Positions 1 to 7,455 of a DNA stretch of 33,639 nucleotides are shown in pieces; within the stretch, counting starts at the first letter, position 1, and the number at the start of each line of letters is the position of its first letter. Origin of the DNA: Verrucomicrobia bacterium ADurb.Bin070. GTDB taxonomy: Bacteria > Verrucomicrobiota > Kiritimatiellia > RFP12 > UBA1067. The notes under the pieces are model-generated. The model saw only the letters and a list, made by a program, of their open reading frames with translations. It searched no databases and was not told where the DNA came from. The stretch lies in NCBI GenBank assembly GCA_002071025.1, contig MWEJ01000009.1, positions 1 to 33,639 on the forward strand. The letters run 5' to 3'. Position numbers and translations under genes: made by a program.

Positions 1-49
1 TTGGCTGTTAACCAATTGGTCGCAGGTTCGAATCCTGCCGCCGGAGCCA
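1..49 (+). tRNA. tRNA-Asn (GTT), 3' part, cut by the window edge
   Basis: The anticodon loop CTGTTAA lies at 5-11, so the anticodon is GTT (Asn) at 7-9. The flanking stem TTGG/CCAA is at 1-4 and 12-15. The T arm is GCAGG-TTCGAAT-CCTGC at 22-38. The 3' acceptor strand is 39-45, the discriminator G is at 46, and an encoded CCA ends at 49. The D arm and 5' acceptor strand lie outside the window. Confidence 0.93.
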
Positions 50-71
50 GTTTCAAACCCCGTTTTTGTTG

Positions 72-116
72 GAAAACCCCAATGAAAACGGGGGTTTTCG
101 TTTTCGGCTTTTTTGA
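72..116 (+). terminator. Rho-independent terminator after tRNA-Asn
   Basis: A perfect 9-bp inverted repeat, GAAAACCCC (72-80) and GGGGTTTTC (91-99), with a 10-nt loop, is followed by T-rich sequence including a run of six T. It sits 22 nt after the tRNA CCA end and is most simply the tRNA terminator. Confidence 0.75.
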
Positions 117-150
117 AGGGCGAATTTTGACTCCCTGTGAAAACGTCTGA

Positions 151-174
151 AATTCCACCACTAATTCCACCACT
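151..174. repeat. Two perfect tandem 12-bp direct repeats
   Basis: AATTCCACCACT occurs twice back to back (151-162 and 163-174). It lies between the tRNA terminator and the truncated thioredoxin-like gene. No gene is evident at 117-259. A tandem repeat just downstream of a tRNA gene could mark an old integration point, but no att core matching the tRNA 3' end is visible. Confidence 0.6.
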
Positions 175-259
175 AAACTCTTCTGATTTTCAATAAGGTT
201 GGGCGCAAACGGTTTTTTTCGCCTGCACCCCACCCAGTAAAAACGAAACGCCCTCTACC

Positions 260-610
260 TCATTGAGTCGGTGACAGGCAGGCATCCAGAGCGGCCGCTA
301 GATCCGCCACGCCGGGCCGGTTCAGTTTCCGGTCACAGACCAGGCCGCCCGAGGAGTCCCAGCGCGTGACGCGGATAATCGGCGCGTTGCCTCCGCCCGT
401 CCAGCGGTAGGCCGCGTTGGACTCCCACGGGTTCAGCTCGCGGACAAGGACGATGTCCTCTCGAGCCGGCATTCCCGAGGCGGCCAACGCAGTCTCGAAC
501 CTTGTGCAATAGCCGCACAAGGGGTGCCCGGCAACAACCACCAGCGTCCTACCCGCCGCCCGCGCCTCGGCCGCGGCGCCTTCCACGTCCGCGTTCGGGT
601 TCAGCGCTCG
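260..610 (-). pseudogene. Thioredoxin-fold protein, N-terminus lost
   Basis: The last ~113 codons of a minus-strand reading frame form a recognisable thioredoxin-like domain. It has a hydrophobic strand (RTLVVVAG), a CGYC dithiol motif of the CxxC class, and a later NAPII strand-turn before a C-terminal helix. No convincing start codon or signal peptide precedes it. Upstream of about 610 the frame runs into GC-rich, Ala/Gly/Arg low-complexity sequence that does not look like protein and probably belongs to another element. The gene therefore appears truncated at its 5' end. The intact ancestor may have been a secreted disulfide reductase or thioredoxin-like protein; that role is inference. 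An open frame continues to an ATG at 886, but I do not trust that start. Confidence 0.55.
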
Positions 611-614
611 CGGC

Positions 615-873
615 CGCCCGAGGGAGGGAGGCGCGGCCCCTTCAGCCGCGCCGCCGTCAGGCGCGGCGCTCGCGGCGCAAGGCCCTGCGCCTGCTCCAGG
701 CGCGCCTCGCCCTCGCGCGGGAGCTGCCCCTGCCGCCCGCGGGCAAGCCCGCCCGCGAACCCATGCCCGCGCCCGTCTGCCGCCGCTGCAAGACGCCGAT
801 GCAGGCGGTGGAACAACTCCGTCCCGAACCGGCGCGATCCCCGCACTCCGCCGCGAGAGGACCTCCCGCGTGA
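615..873 (+). pseudogene. Possible C-terminal remnant of a transposase (IS91-like)
   Basis: In one plus-strand frame the end reads as a basic helix (RRKALRLLQARLALAREL), a proline linker, then CRRCKTPMQAVEQLRP and a stop at 873. A basic helix, linker and short CxxC tail resembles the C-terminal end of IS91-type transposases as I remember them. No catalytic region is visible and only one CxxC is present. The region is extremely GC-rich with open frames on both strands, so the coding call is weak. It would explain why the thioredoxin-like gene loses its start near 610. From 874 to 1136 I see nothing else I can support. Confidence 0.28.
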
Positions 874-1136
874 GCGCGGCCCGCACATCCCCGACGCCCC
901 CGGCAGGACGCCGCGCCCGCGCGGCCGTCCCGCCGCCGCTTTGCGCCCGGGCGGGAAAACGCGCCCCGCAGGTCCGCGAGCGCCTCCGCCGCCGCGCTTC
1001 CGCGCGCCTCGTTCCCCGGCCGGCGGGCAGACCTCATCGCCTGAAAACGGCCAGGCCGCGCGGATGCGGGACCCGCGCGGCCTGATAAATCCATGGGGCC
1101 ACGTGCGCGCCCTCCCCCAACCCGCTTAGTCCAACC

Positions 1137-1169
1137 AGGGTTTCACGGCGTGTTCACGCGTGAAACCCT
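1137..1169. terminator. Strong hairpin downstream of hicBA
   Basis: AGGGTTTCACG (1137-1147) and CGTGAAACCCT (1159-1169) are a perfect 11-bp inverted repeat. The interior can also pair (CGTG-TT-CACG, 1149-1158). It lies 14 nt past the hicA stop. No U-run follows on the minus strand, so it may be a 3'-end stabiliser rather than a classical terminator. Confidence 0.5.
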
Positions 1170-1183
1170 TTCATGGTTCTGCC

Positions 1184-1372
1184 TTATTTCGGATCGGGAA
1201 CGGAAAGACACTTGCATATTTTGAAGGCTAAGCGATCCGAGATATCGGTGTGCCTCGGTACGGCTTCAATCCTGCCTGTGTTGACACTCGCCCAAAGGGA
1301 ATGGGAGCCACCTTCGCGCTTCAGGTAACACCCATTTTGGCGTAGGTGTCGCAGGAGTTCGTTACGTTTCAT
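1184..1372 (-). CDS. hicA: HicA-family mRNA interferase toxin
   Basis: This 62-aa protein has the HicA (YcfA-like) pattern: an N-terminal helix with KRNELLRHLRQNGCYLKREGGSHSLW, in which the GGSH histidine is the family's catalytic residue, then a strand and a C-terminal helix ending near FKICKCLSVP. HicA toxins adopt a double-stranded-RNA-binding-like fold and cleave mRNA and tmRNA without needing the ribosome. The gene follows hicB with a 4-bp overlap (ATGA, 1369-1372), so the two are translationally coupled. The order is antitoxin first, the reverse of E. coli K-12 hicAB, which is common elsewhere. The length is normal for the family and the frame is intact. Confidence 0.88.
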   Translation of the reverse strand: MKRNELLRHLRQNGCYLKREGGSHSLWASVNTGRIEAVPRHTDISDRLAFKICKCLSVPDPK

Positions 1373-1584
1373 CCAACCGCCACCAATTCCCGCATTGCTG
1401 TTGTCGGCAAACCGCGCAGTGCGTCTTCCCGACGATCAGCTAGTATCAAATCGATGGCCTCAGCCAGGTTCTTCAGGCATTCCGCCTTTGTCTTACCCTG
1501 TCCGTTAGCTCCCGGAATCTCGGGACTGTAGGCAATGAACCACTTCCCGGCCTGTTCCACGATTGCTGTAAACTCATTGTGCAT
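1369..1584 (-). CDS. hicB: HicB-family antitoxin
   Basis: A 71-aa protein with the partial RNase H-like HicB fold: HNEFTAIVEQAGKWFIAYSPEIPG, then GQGKTKAECLKNLAEAIDLIL. The turn 'PEIPGANGQGKT' and the helix 'ECLKNLAEAI' are the recognisable family core. It neutralises HicA by covering its active site. No C-terminal ribbon-helix-helix or HTH DNA-binding domain is present, so autoregulation by this short form is uncertain. I chose the ATG at 1584 because GAGGT (1591-1595) then sits 6 nt upstream; the preceding ATG (1587) leaves only 3 nt, and an ATG at 1623 has no clear Shine-Dalgarno. Confidence 0.85.
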   Translation of the reverse strand: MHNEFTAIVEQAGKWFIAYSPEIPGANGQGKTKAECLKNLAEAIDLILADRREDALRGLPTTAMRELVAVG

Positions 1585-1632
1585 CATCTCACCTCGTTTT
1601 GGCGTAAGTGTATCATTTTCCAAGCCGCCTTC

Positions 1633-2052
1633 TCAACCGCCATCCGTCCTCCATCGCTCTGCGTATTTCTTCCGTCCGCGAAGCAGGGCTCCACCTTTCT
1701 TGAGCAGGATGATGTACTCCCCTGATTCGAGAGACATAACAATGGTAGTGTCTGGAGAGTCGTCTGAAACCGGATTGTATTGAATCTGCCTCCAATCGAC
1801 GCCGTTCTTCTTTAATTCAGTCTCCGTTTTTTCGTCGAGAATTTCTGCAAGTGTTCGAGGGCTGGAGAACCCATGACCTAAGGCCTCTGCTTCTAAGGCC
1901 TTTTCCGTCATGGCCCTATATATTGTTCCAAGACAACGCCCTTTGGCATCCAGACAGTGCATATCCCATGCGTTTCGCAAAACGGGATACATCACCAGAG
2001 CCAGAAGGCATGTGCCGACAGCGATCAATATGGCTGTCTTTCTCTTCTTCAT
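1633..2052 (-). CDS. Small membrane-anchored protein, unknown function
   Basis: This 139-aa protein begins MKKRKT followed by a hydrophobic stretch (residues 7-25) and then a hydrophilic domain of ~110 aa. The topology suggests an inner-membrane anchor with a periplasmic domain. That domain has a helical segment with KALEAEALGHGF and a beta-rich end with TTIVMSLESGEYIILLKKGGALL. I recognise no family; the single N-terminal helix plus globular tail is loosely pseudopilin-like, but there is no prepilin peptidase site. It lies 48 nt upstream of hicB on the same strand. A 31-codon open frame just upstream (2169 down to about 2074) could be the tail of a lost neighbour. Confidence 0.6.
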   Translation of the reverse strand: MKKRKTAILIAVGTCLLALVMYPVLRNAWDMHCLDAKGRCLGTIYRAMTEKALEAEALGHGFSSPRTLAEILDEKTETELKKNGVDWRQIQYNPVSDDSPDTTIVMSLESGEYIILLKKGGALLRGRKKYAERWRTDGG

Positions 2053-2331
2053 GTCTTTCAGAACGTTCAGGGTGACGGTTCGTCTGGAGACGCGCTCGGC
2101 GCGGCTTCAGACGATACCTGTCCAACCTTTGTTTTCAGCACCTTGGGCGGCGAATACTCCATGATGTAACTGCTTTATCCCAATCATGTCAATCCTGTAA
2201 TCCGAAACCCCGCTGCCGCGCCTCTGGAATCAGCACGACGTCGCTCTTCGGGCCTTGCCATCGGGCGCTGAAAGTTCTTGACCATAAGGCATCTCTGGAA
2301 TACTCTCGCGAACACTTTTAGAGGGTATAAC

Positions 2332-3192
2332 ATGCAATATTCACGAACCGGTGTCGCTTGCAGAATATCTTTTTCTAGGCTCCTTCACAGAGTCCCATTC
2401 CAGGGCCTATGCGGGTGCGTCACGCTGCTCGCTGCGCTGCTGTTTCTTGCCGCCACAGCATCTGCCCAGATGCTGGAATCCTTCGAGAGCTCTACCTTTC
2501 CGCCACCCGGATGGACCAAGAAAAATCTTCAGGGCGGGTCGGGGTGGTATCAACTCCCGATAGGCGTTATGCCGCTTCCCGGCTGGGGGAACGGGACGAG
2601 TTCCGTCCCGGCGACAGCCGAGGCGGGCTCTCACAACGCCTATTGTTCCTGGACCACAGGCGGCGGTTCCTCGGAAGGTTATCACAACGACCAATGGCTG
2701 ATCTCCCCCCGACTGAGCGGCCTGACCCCCAGCTCGACGTTATCCTACTGGCTCCGTTTCTGTTTCACCAACTTCCCGGACACGGTGTACGTGCGCATCT
2801 CCACCACCGGCCCGGACCCAGCGAACTTTACCATCATCGCTCAAACCAACGTGTGGGCGAGAAGTAGCGGCGGGAGCCAATTCCCGCCCTGGTTCAAGCG
2901 CACGATCAAGCTGGGCGACTTTGGCATCCCGCCGGGAACGCCTATCTGGATCGCGTTTCAGGAATACGCATGGGATAACGTACACGACGGCGCGGCCATC
3001 CAACTGGATGTCATCTCCTCGGACCTGACCGCACCGCCACAGCCGGCCACAAGCCCGACATCGCTGACGTTCGATGCCTACATCGATGGGACGAATGCTT
3101 CCGACAAGACATTCTCGATCCAAAATATCGGCTGCAGCGGGCTGAGCTTTTCAAATCGCCTGACCTTCGGATCAGGGCCACCAACTGGCTGA
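2332..3192 (+). CDS. Secreted multidomain protein, 5' part (choice-of-anchor J-type domain), frameshifted
   Basis: The start at 2332 has GAGGG (2321-2325) 6 nt upstream; an upstream TTG at 2278 has nothing comparable. A signal peptide spans residues 1 to ~45, with a long basic n-region, a core of LLAALLFLAA and ASA before Q. Residues ~47-235 form a beta-sandwich like the choice-of-anchor J or cleaved-adhesin class: FESSTFPPPGW near the start, NDQWLISPRL in the middle, and a final strand with AIQLDVIS. A BACON-like Ig domain then begins (SLTFDAYIDGT, SIQNIGCSGLSFS) and is cut by a stop at 3190-3192. The missing half of that domain continues in another frame immediately downstream, so this is one gene with a single-base loss. 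Confidence 0.72.
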   Translation: MQYSRTGVACRISFSRLLHRVPFQGLCGCVTLLAALLFLAATASAQMLESFESSTFPPPGWTKKNLQGGSGWYQLPIGVMPLPGWGNGTSSVPATAEAGSHNAYCSWTTGGGSSEGYHNDQWLISPRLSGLTPSSTLSYWLRFCFTNFPDTVYVRISTTGPDPANFTIIAQTNVWARSSGGSQFPPWFKRTIKLGDFGIPPGTPIWIAFQEYAWDNVHDGAAIQLDVISSDLTAPPQPATSPTSLTFDAYIDGTNASDKTFSIQNIGCSGLSFSNRLTFGSGPPTG

Positions 3193-3194
3193 CC

Positions 3195-4688
3195 TTGTCG
3201 GGGCCGTCAATTGGAACCGTCGCGCGGATGGACAGTCAGGTCTATACCGCCGCCGTGGCGCATACCGGCCTGGACCTGGGTTCGTACTGCGCCACGAACG
3301 TCATCACCATCCCGGGTGCAACCAACAGTCCGCTTCGAATCCCCATCACATTAAACGTCATTCGGCGTCCCCAAACCGTTGCTTTCCCAAATCCGGGATC
3401 CCAGCTCACGACGAATATCGTGCATCTTGCAGGAACAGCCAGTTCGGGTCTGCCACTTTTCTACTCCTTGTATTCCGGCCCCGGCAAGCTTTCTGAAGGC
3501 TCCAATCTGACCTTCACCGCCGCCGGCGTGGTCAAGGTGATGGCCTGGCAACTCGGCGACCCACTCTGGGACTGTGCCCCGCCTGTTACGATCTCAATCA
3601 ATGTCACCAAGGCGGGCCAGGCCATTGATTTTCCCGCCATCGGCAACCTCTGCGTAACCAGTACGGTGCCGCTCGCGGCAACGGCGTCAAGCGGACTGCC
3701 GGTTACGTTCGAGGTGGCTTCGGGGCCGGCGGTCATCTCCGAGGGCACAAACCTCGCTTTCACCGGCCCCGGTGTCGTCAGCATTCTGGCGTCGCAGGCG
3801 GGCAACGCGATGTACGAAGCCGCCCCGCCTGCGTCCAATGCATTCCGGGTGAGTGATCTCTACTCGTTAACGGTCGTTTCTCCCTACGGAACCGCTTGTC
3901 CTGCGGCAGGCGAGCATACCTTCTGGGAAGGAACGGTCCTGACCAACACGGTCAGCACACCGGATACGTATGGTGCCACGCAGTATGTCTGCGCGGGCTG
4001 GGTCATGAGCAGCCATGCGCCAACTTTGGGAGCGGGTACACAGGTCGTCATGACCGTAACCAACAGCTCCGTCCTGACGTGGCAATGGTCGACGAACTAC
4101 TGGCTGGTGCCCGCCGCCGGACCGAACGGCTCGATCGACGCCAAAGGCGGCTGGTGCATGGCTGGCACAACAACACAGATAACCGCGACCGCGGACTCGT
4201 ACTATCACTTCGCGAACTGGTCCGGTGATGCTGCGGGAAGCGCAAACCCACTCAACCTGCTGATGAACACGCCAAAATCCGTGACCGCGCATTTTGAGGA
4301 AAACCGGACCACCAGCCGGCCAACGCCGGAATGGTGGTTGGCGAAACACGGCATCACCAACAACTTCGAGGCGGCAGTCAATGACGATCCGGACCATGAC
4401 GGTGCGCCGACCGGCGACGAGTATGTCATGAACACCGATCCGACCAACGGGCTATCCGTCCTGCGCCTGACCGGCATCGTTCCGTCAGCCACTGGATGGA
4501 TACTGACGTGGCCATGCGCCACGGACCGCGTATATGACGTACAGTTTACCCGCACCCTGTCGGATCATGCCTGGTTGCCTGTGCCGGGCAAGACCAATCT
4601 CATGTCGACCACGGAGAGATTGTCCATAACGAATCCCCCGGACGCGGACGCGCGCCAGTTCTACCGCCTGAAGGTGCGCTTGCCGTAA
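3195..4688 (+). CDS. Secreted multidomain protein, 3' part (Ig-like, InlB-like repeats, hinge and C-terminal domain)
   Basis: The nominal TTG at 3195 is not a real start; the frame is continuous protein from about 3178 (ATNWLTLSG). Order: the end of a BACON-like domain (residues 1-55), two Ig-like repeats (about 58-135 and 139-215) sharing 'TASSGLPL/V' and 'SGP..SEG.NL.FT', two InlB-type B-repeat-like domains (222-300 and 302-370, the second with GSIDAKGGWCMAGTTTQITA and FANWSGDA), a linker with TPEWWLAKHGITNNFE, a D-rich loop with DDPDHDGAPTGDEY that could bind calcium, and a terminal beta-domain ending FYRLKVRLP. This hinge and tail recur on secreted proteins of Kiritimatiellota as I remember them. 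Likely role: cell-surface or extracellular binding. No enzyme domain is seen. Confidence 0.72.
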   Translation: MSGPSIGTVARMDSQVYTAAVAHTGLDLGSYCATNVITIPGATNSPLRIPITLNVIRRPQTVAFPNPGSQLTTNIVHLAGTASSGLPLFYSLYSGPGKLSEGSNLTFTAAGVVKVMAWQLGDPLWDCAPPVTISINVTKAGQAIDFPAIGNLCVTSTVPLAATASSGLPVTFEVASGPAVISEGTNLAFTGPGVVSILASQAGNAMYEAAPPASNAFRVSDLYSLTVVSPYGTACPAAGEHTFWEGTVLTNTVSTPDTYGATQYVCAGWVMSSHAPTLGAGTQVVMTVTNSSVLTWQWSTNYWLVPAAGPNGSIDAKGGWCMAGTTTQITATADSYYHFANWSGDAAGSANPLNLLMNTPKSVTAHFEENRTTSRPTPEWWLAKHGITNNFEAAVNDDPDHDGAPTGDEYVMNTDPTNGLSVLRLTGIVPSATGWILTWPCATDRVYDVQFTRTLSDHAWLPVPGKTNLMSTTERLSITNPPDADARQFYRLKVRLP

Positions 4689-4733
4689 ACGCCCGCGTTC
4701 GGTGCCCGCTGTCCCTTCTCAGGTCCACGGCCA

Positions 4734-4761
4734 TACGCGTTCTCGTGTACGTGAACGCGTA
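4734..4761. terminator. Perfect 9-bp hairpin between convergent genes
   Basis: TACGCGTTC (4734-4742) and GAACGCGTA (4753-4761) flank a 10-nt loop. It lies between two converging genes and could end transcription from both sides, but no T-run is present on either strand. Just after it, 4801-4836 holds a degenerate AAACCAGAAC / AAACCAGAAA filler repeat. Confidence 0.4.
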
Positions 4762-4838
4762 CCGCTTTGCTGTGAACGTGCAGGCCCCCTCTGCGTTAAG
4801 AAACCAGAACCCTGAAACCAGAAACCCGGAACCCCCAA

Positions 4839-7262
4839 TCACTTCACGCGCGACGCGGCCTCCAGCAGATCGAGGACCTGAAGACGCACGCTGTCCATCG
4901 TTCCGCGATCTTTGGCGACATGCCAATAGAGGCGTTCCGGCTTCACGGCAGCCACCGCCTCAGCCACACCGGCAGACAACACGCGCTCGGCCTCCTGCAC
5001 CCACGGCGCATCGCGTCCGGCAGCGCGCGCCTGGTCCGTGAGATCCCGGAGCATGCAGAGCGCCTCGTAATCTTGCACGCCTTCGCGCAGGGCCTCGCTG
5101 TGCTTGCCGTCCAGCACGCTGTCCGGGCCCACGAAATAGGGCGAGTATTCGATGCCCGACTGGGCATAGGTGCGCCACGAATCCCCGATGCCGCCGCCGC
5201 AGCCCAGGGCCCAGTAGAAGGAACCCTTGGCACCGAGCTGAAACGCCAGCCACGCCTGCGCGCGATGATAGGTGACCGGGTCCAGCAATTTGGCTGGGCC
5301 GCTGCACGAGTACAGCCAAAGGGTTTTCCCCGCTGTCTGCTGGCGCACGTAGAAATCGCGGAACGTCGCGCCCTGCTGAGTCATCATCGGCGTGTTGGGG
5401 CAGAGGACATCGTGCAGGGCATACATCTCGGGGGCACCCTTGGCCGGATCAGTGTAGGTCGGATCGACGAACAGCGTCACGCCGAGGCGAGCGGCACGCA
5501 CGGCCCGCGCCCACGCGATCAAGATCTCGTCCTGACTGCGCTCATGCGGTTCATCCACCAACAGGATGACCATCTGGCTCGCCTTCAAGCCCTGCCCCTC
5601 CAGATGCCGGACCCAGGCCGCGAGCCAAGCCCCGACCATAGCCGTGAAGCGCGGCGTGCCCATCTTCTCGCCGTGAAACGCAGGACCGACAGCAAAGAAC
5701 ACGCAATAGTTGCGGGCCCCTTGCCAACGCGCCGTCCACTCGTCCCAGAGCGTGTGGTCCAGCTCGTCGGCATTGAGCAGGCGGCCGGTTTCGTCGAAAC
5801 GCGCCCCCTTGGGAAAGACGGCGGGTGTCGCCCAGGGGCTGTCGACATACAGATCGCGCATCAACGCCAGATTGGGCGCGAGATTACCGGGCGCGCGGTA
5901 GTAATCAGCGTCCCCCTGCACATAATCCCAGCCGCCCACATGCAGCCGCGGCTGGCGTGGAAACTCGAGAGTGCGCAGCCGCACGCGCACGGCCACGTCT
6001 CGACGGAAATCTATCGGCGGTGCATCGATCAGCAGATGTCCTTCGTGGACATCGGGCGGCGCGGCGGGACGGCGGCAGGAGAGCCACACCTGCCGTGTAC
6101 AGCCCGCCGGCACATGGAGCGTGCAGCGGCCCTGACCGTCGGGAACAAGCGGCCGCAGCGCGGCCATCACCGGCTTGCGGCTCTGCGTATCGGTCGGCAC
6201 CACCTCGCGCAGCTCCAGGTTCAGCGCGGCCGGCAGGCCCGTCAGCCGCAACGTAAACGGCAGCGCCCGGTCATGCGGATTCGTGAGGTTCAGCGCCTCG
6301 CCGCGCACCTCGCCGCGCATCAGGTCGAGCGACAACGCCGACATCTCCTCTCCCGTCGGCGGCAGGTCGGTCAGCGCGAGCGGATCCCAGCGGTTTCCCT
6401 GCCACAGGCGCGGCTGCGTCACGCCGACCGCCCGCAGGACCGGCGCATTGAGCGCCAGAATCCGTTCGTGTGTCTCGCCATACGGCAGCACGGTCTGCAG
6501 GGAACCGGGCATCTCCGCCGCCGTGCCGGCGATGGCCTCGCGCAGTCGGTCCGCCTCGCCTTTGTGCGCCGCCAGCGCCGCGGCCACACCGTTGGACGCC
6601 GCCTGACTGAAGATCTCGGCCAGATCTTGGCGCAGCCGCGCCGCCACGCCGGACTGAATACAGGTCTCGTTGTAGAACCGGGCAGGATCATCGCTCTGGC
6701 GGCCCGGCATTGCTCCGCTCATCCAGTCATCAGGCCCGCGCCACACTTCAATCTCATCCACAAAGCAAAAGGGGCGCGCAGCAGCGATGACGCACACGTA
6801 GCGGCCGCGGCCTTTCAAACGGTCCGAGGCGAACCGGAAGGCTGCATAAGCCCCTTGCGGCGGCTTCGGCCCCTCGTCATTCCCTTCGCAAAGGTCTCCC
6901 AGGTACGTCCACGTTTTACGGTCCTCGCTCGCCAGCACATACAGGCACTCAGGCCAAGCCACGCCGGCAACGCCGGCCGCCGTGCTCCATGACACCCCGC
7001 AGATCGGCTCCACGCGTCCCAGGTCGATCGTGCAGAAGACCGGCGCGACGCTGCTCCATCCCACCGTGCCGGTCTGCGTCCAGAAATAGCCCTTCACATA
7101 AGTGCCGTCCGTCAGTTGCGTCATGTCTCCGGCATCCGTGCAATACCGGTAGCTCGGGACCGGCGTCAGGGTGTACGGTTTGTTCAGCGCCACATTCACC
7201 GGTGCCGCAGCGCAGGCTGATGCCGCGGCCGCCATGATCCAGATCCCCGCATCACGTTGCAT
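4839..7262 (-). CDS. Secreted DUF4091-type glycoside hydrolase with F5/8C-like N-terminal domain
   Basis: 807 aa with a short signal peptide (cleavage near ACAAA, residue 20). Residues ~22-175 look like a discoidin (F5/8 type C) carbohydrate-binding sandwich: NVALNKPYTL at the start, LTDGTYVKGYFW, IDLGRVEPICGVSW and a final DEIEVWRG. Residues ~300-440 are a beta-rich linker domain. From ~440 a TIM-barrel-like region has HVGGWDYVQGDADYY, and ILLVDEPHE places a plausible acidic catalytic residue at Glu571 (Asp570 adjacent). The end has GKHSEALREGVQDYEALCML, the hallmark of DUF4091. The family is a glycoside hydrolase group of uncertain substrate. The start is supported by GGAGG 5 nt before the ATG. 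It is convergent with the secreted gene before it and divergent from the giant gene after it, which fits a glycan-use cluster. Confidence 0.8.
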   Translation of the reverse strand: MQRDAGIWIMAAAASACAAAPVNVALNKPYTLTPVPSYRYCTDAGDMTQLTDGTYVKGYFWTQTGTVGWSSVAPVFCTIDLGRVEPICGVSWSTAAGVAGVAWPECLYVLASEDRKTWTYLGDLCEGNDEGPKPPQGAYAAFRFASDRLKGRGRYVCVIAAARPFCFVDEIEVWRGPDDWMSGAMPGRQSDDPARFYNETCIQSGVAARLRQDLAEIFSQAASNGVAAALAAHKGEADRLREAIAGTAAEMPGSLQTVLPYGETHERILALNAPVLRAVGVTQPRLWQGNRWDPLALTDLPPTGEEMSALSLDLMRGEVRGEALNLTNPHDRALPFTLRLTGLPAALNLELREVVPTDTQSRKPVMAALRPLVPDGQGRCTLHVPAGCTRQVWLSCRRPAAPPDVHEGHLLIDAPPIDFRRDVAVRVRLRTLEFPRQPRLHVGGWDYVQGDADYYRAPGNLAPNLALMRDLYVDSPWATPAVFPKGARFDETGRLLNADELDHTLWDEWTARWQGARNYCVFFAVGPAFHGEKMGTPRFTAMVGAWLAAWVRHLEGQGLKASQMVILLVDEPHERSQDEILIAWARAVRAARLGVTLFVDPTYTDPAKGAPEMYALHDVLCPNTPMMTQQGATFRDFYVRQQTAGKTLWLYSCSGPAKLLDPVTYHRAQAWLAFQLGAKGSFYWALGCGGGIGDSWRTYAQSGIEYSPYFVGPDSVLDGKHSEALREGVQDYEALCMLRDLTDQARAAGRDAPWVQEAERVLSAGVAEAVAAVKPERLYWHVAKDRGTMDSVRLQVLDLLEAASRVK

Positions 7263-7455
7263 GTTGTCCTCCGATCCCCGCAGCGGTCTTGGCTCGCTTC
7301 CGCGGCCCGCATCCGCACGCGTGACATACTTGAAACTCTACCGTTTCCTTACCCTGCATGCAATCCTGCGCATGCCTCATTTTCTGGGTTCCCTTCCTCT
7401 CGAAGACGTGTTACTTTTTAAACGGTGGTTATGGTCGTAACGATTGGAGAGTACT

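Noticed and set aside
1-240. Minus-strand open frames running into the tRNA (reading PAAGFEPAT-like in one frame)
   Set aside because: This is the usual false translation across a tRNA gene on its reverse strand; no family match or start was found.
601-1129. Several overlapping frames on both strands in the GC-rich scar
   Set aside because: Almost any frame stays open at this base composition; only the end with CRRCKTPMQ looked worth a low-confidence remnant call.
2074-2169. 31-codon minus-strand open frame upstream of the membrane-anchored protein
   Set aside because: Too short and without family signal to list as a gene; mentioned only as a possible tail of a lost neighbour.
4920-6992. 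690-codon open frame antisense to the DUF4091 gene
   Set aside because: Its Arg/His/Gln-rich composition is that of the reverse complement of a GC-rich gene; the minus-strand product has clear domains and a good ribosome site.
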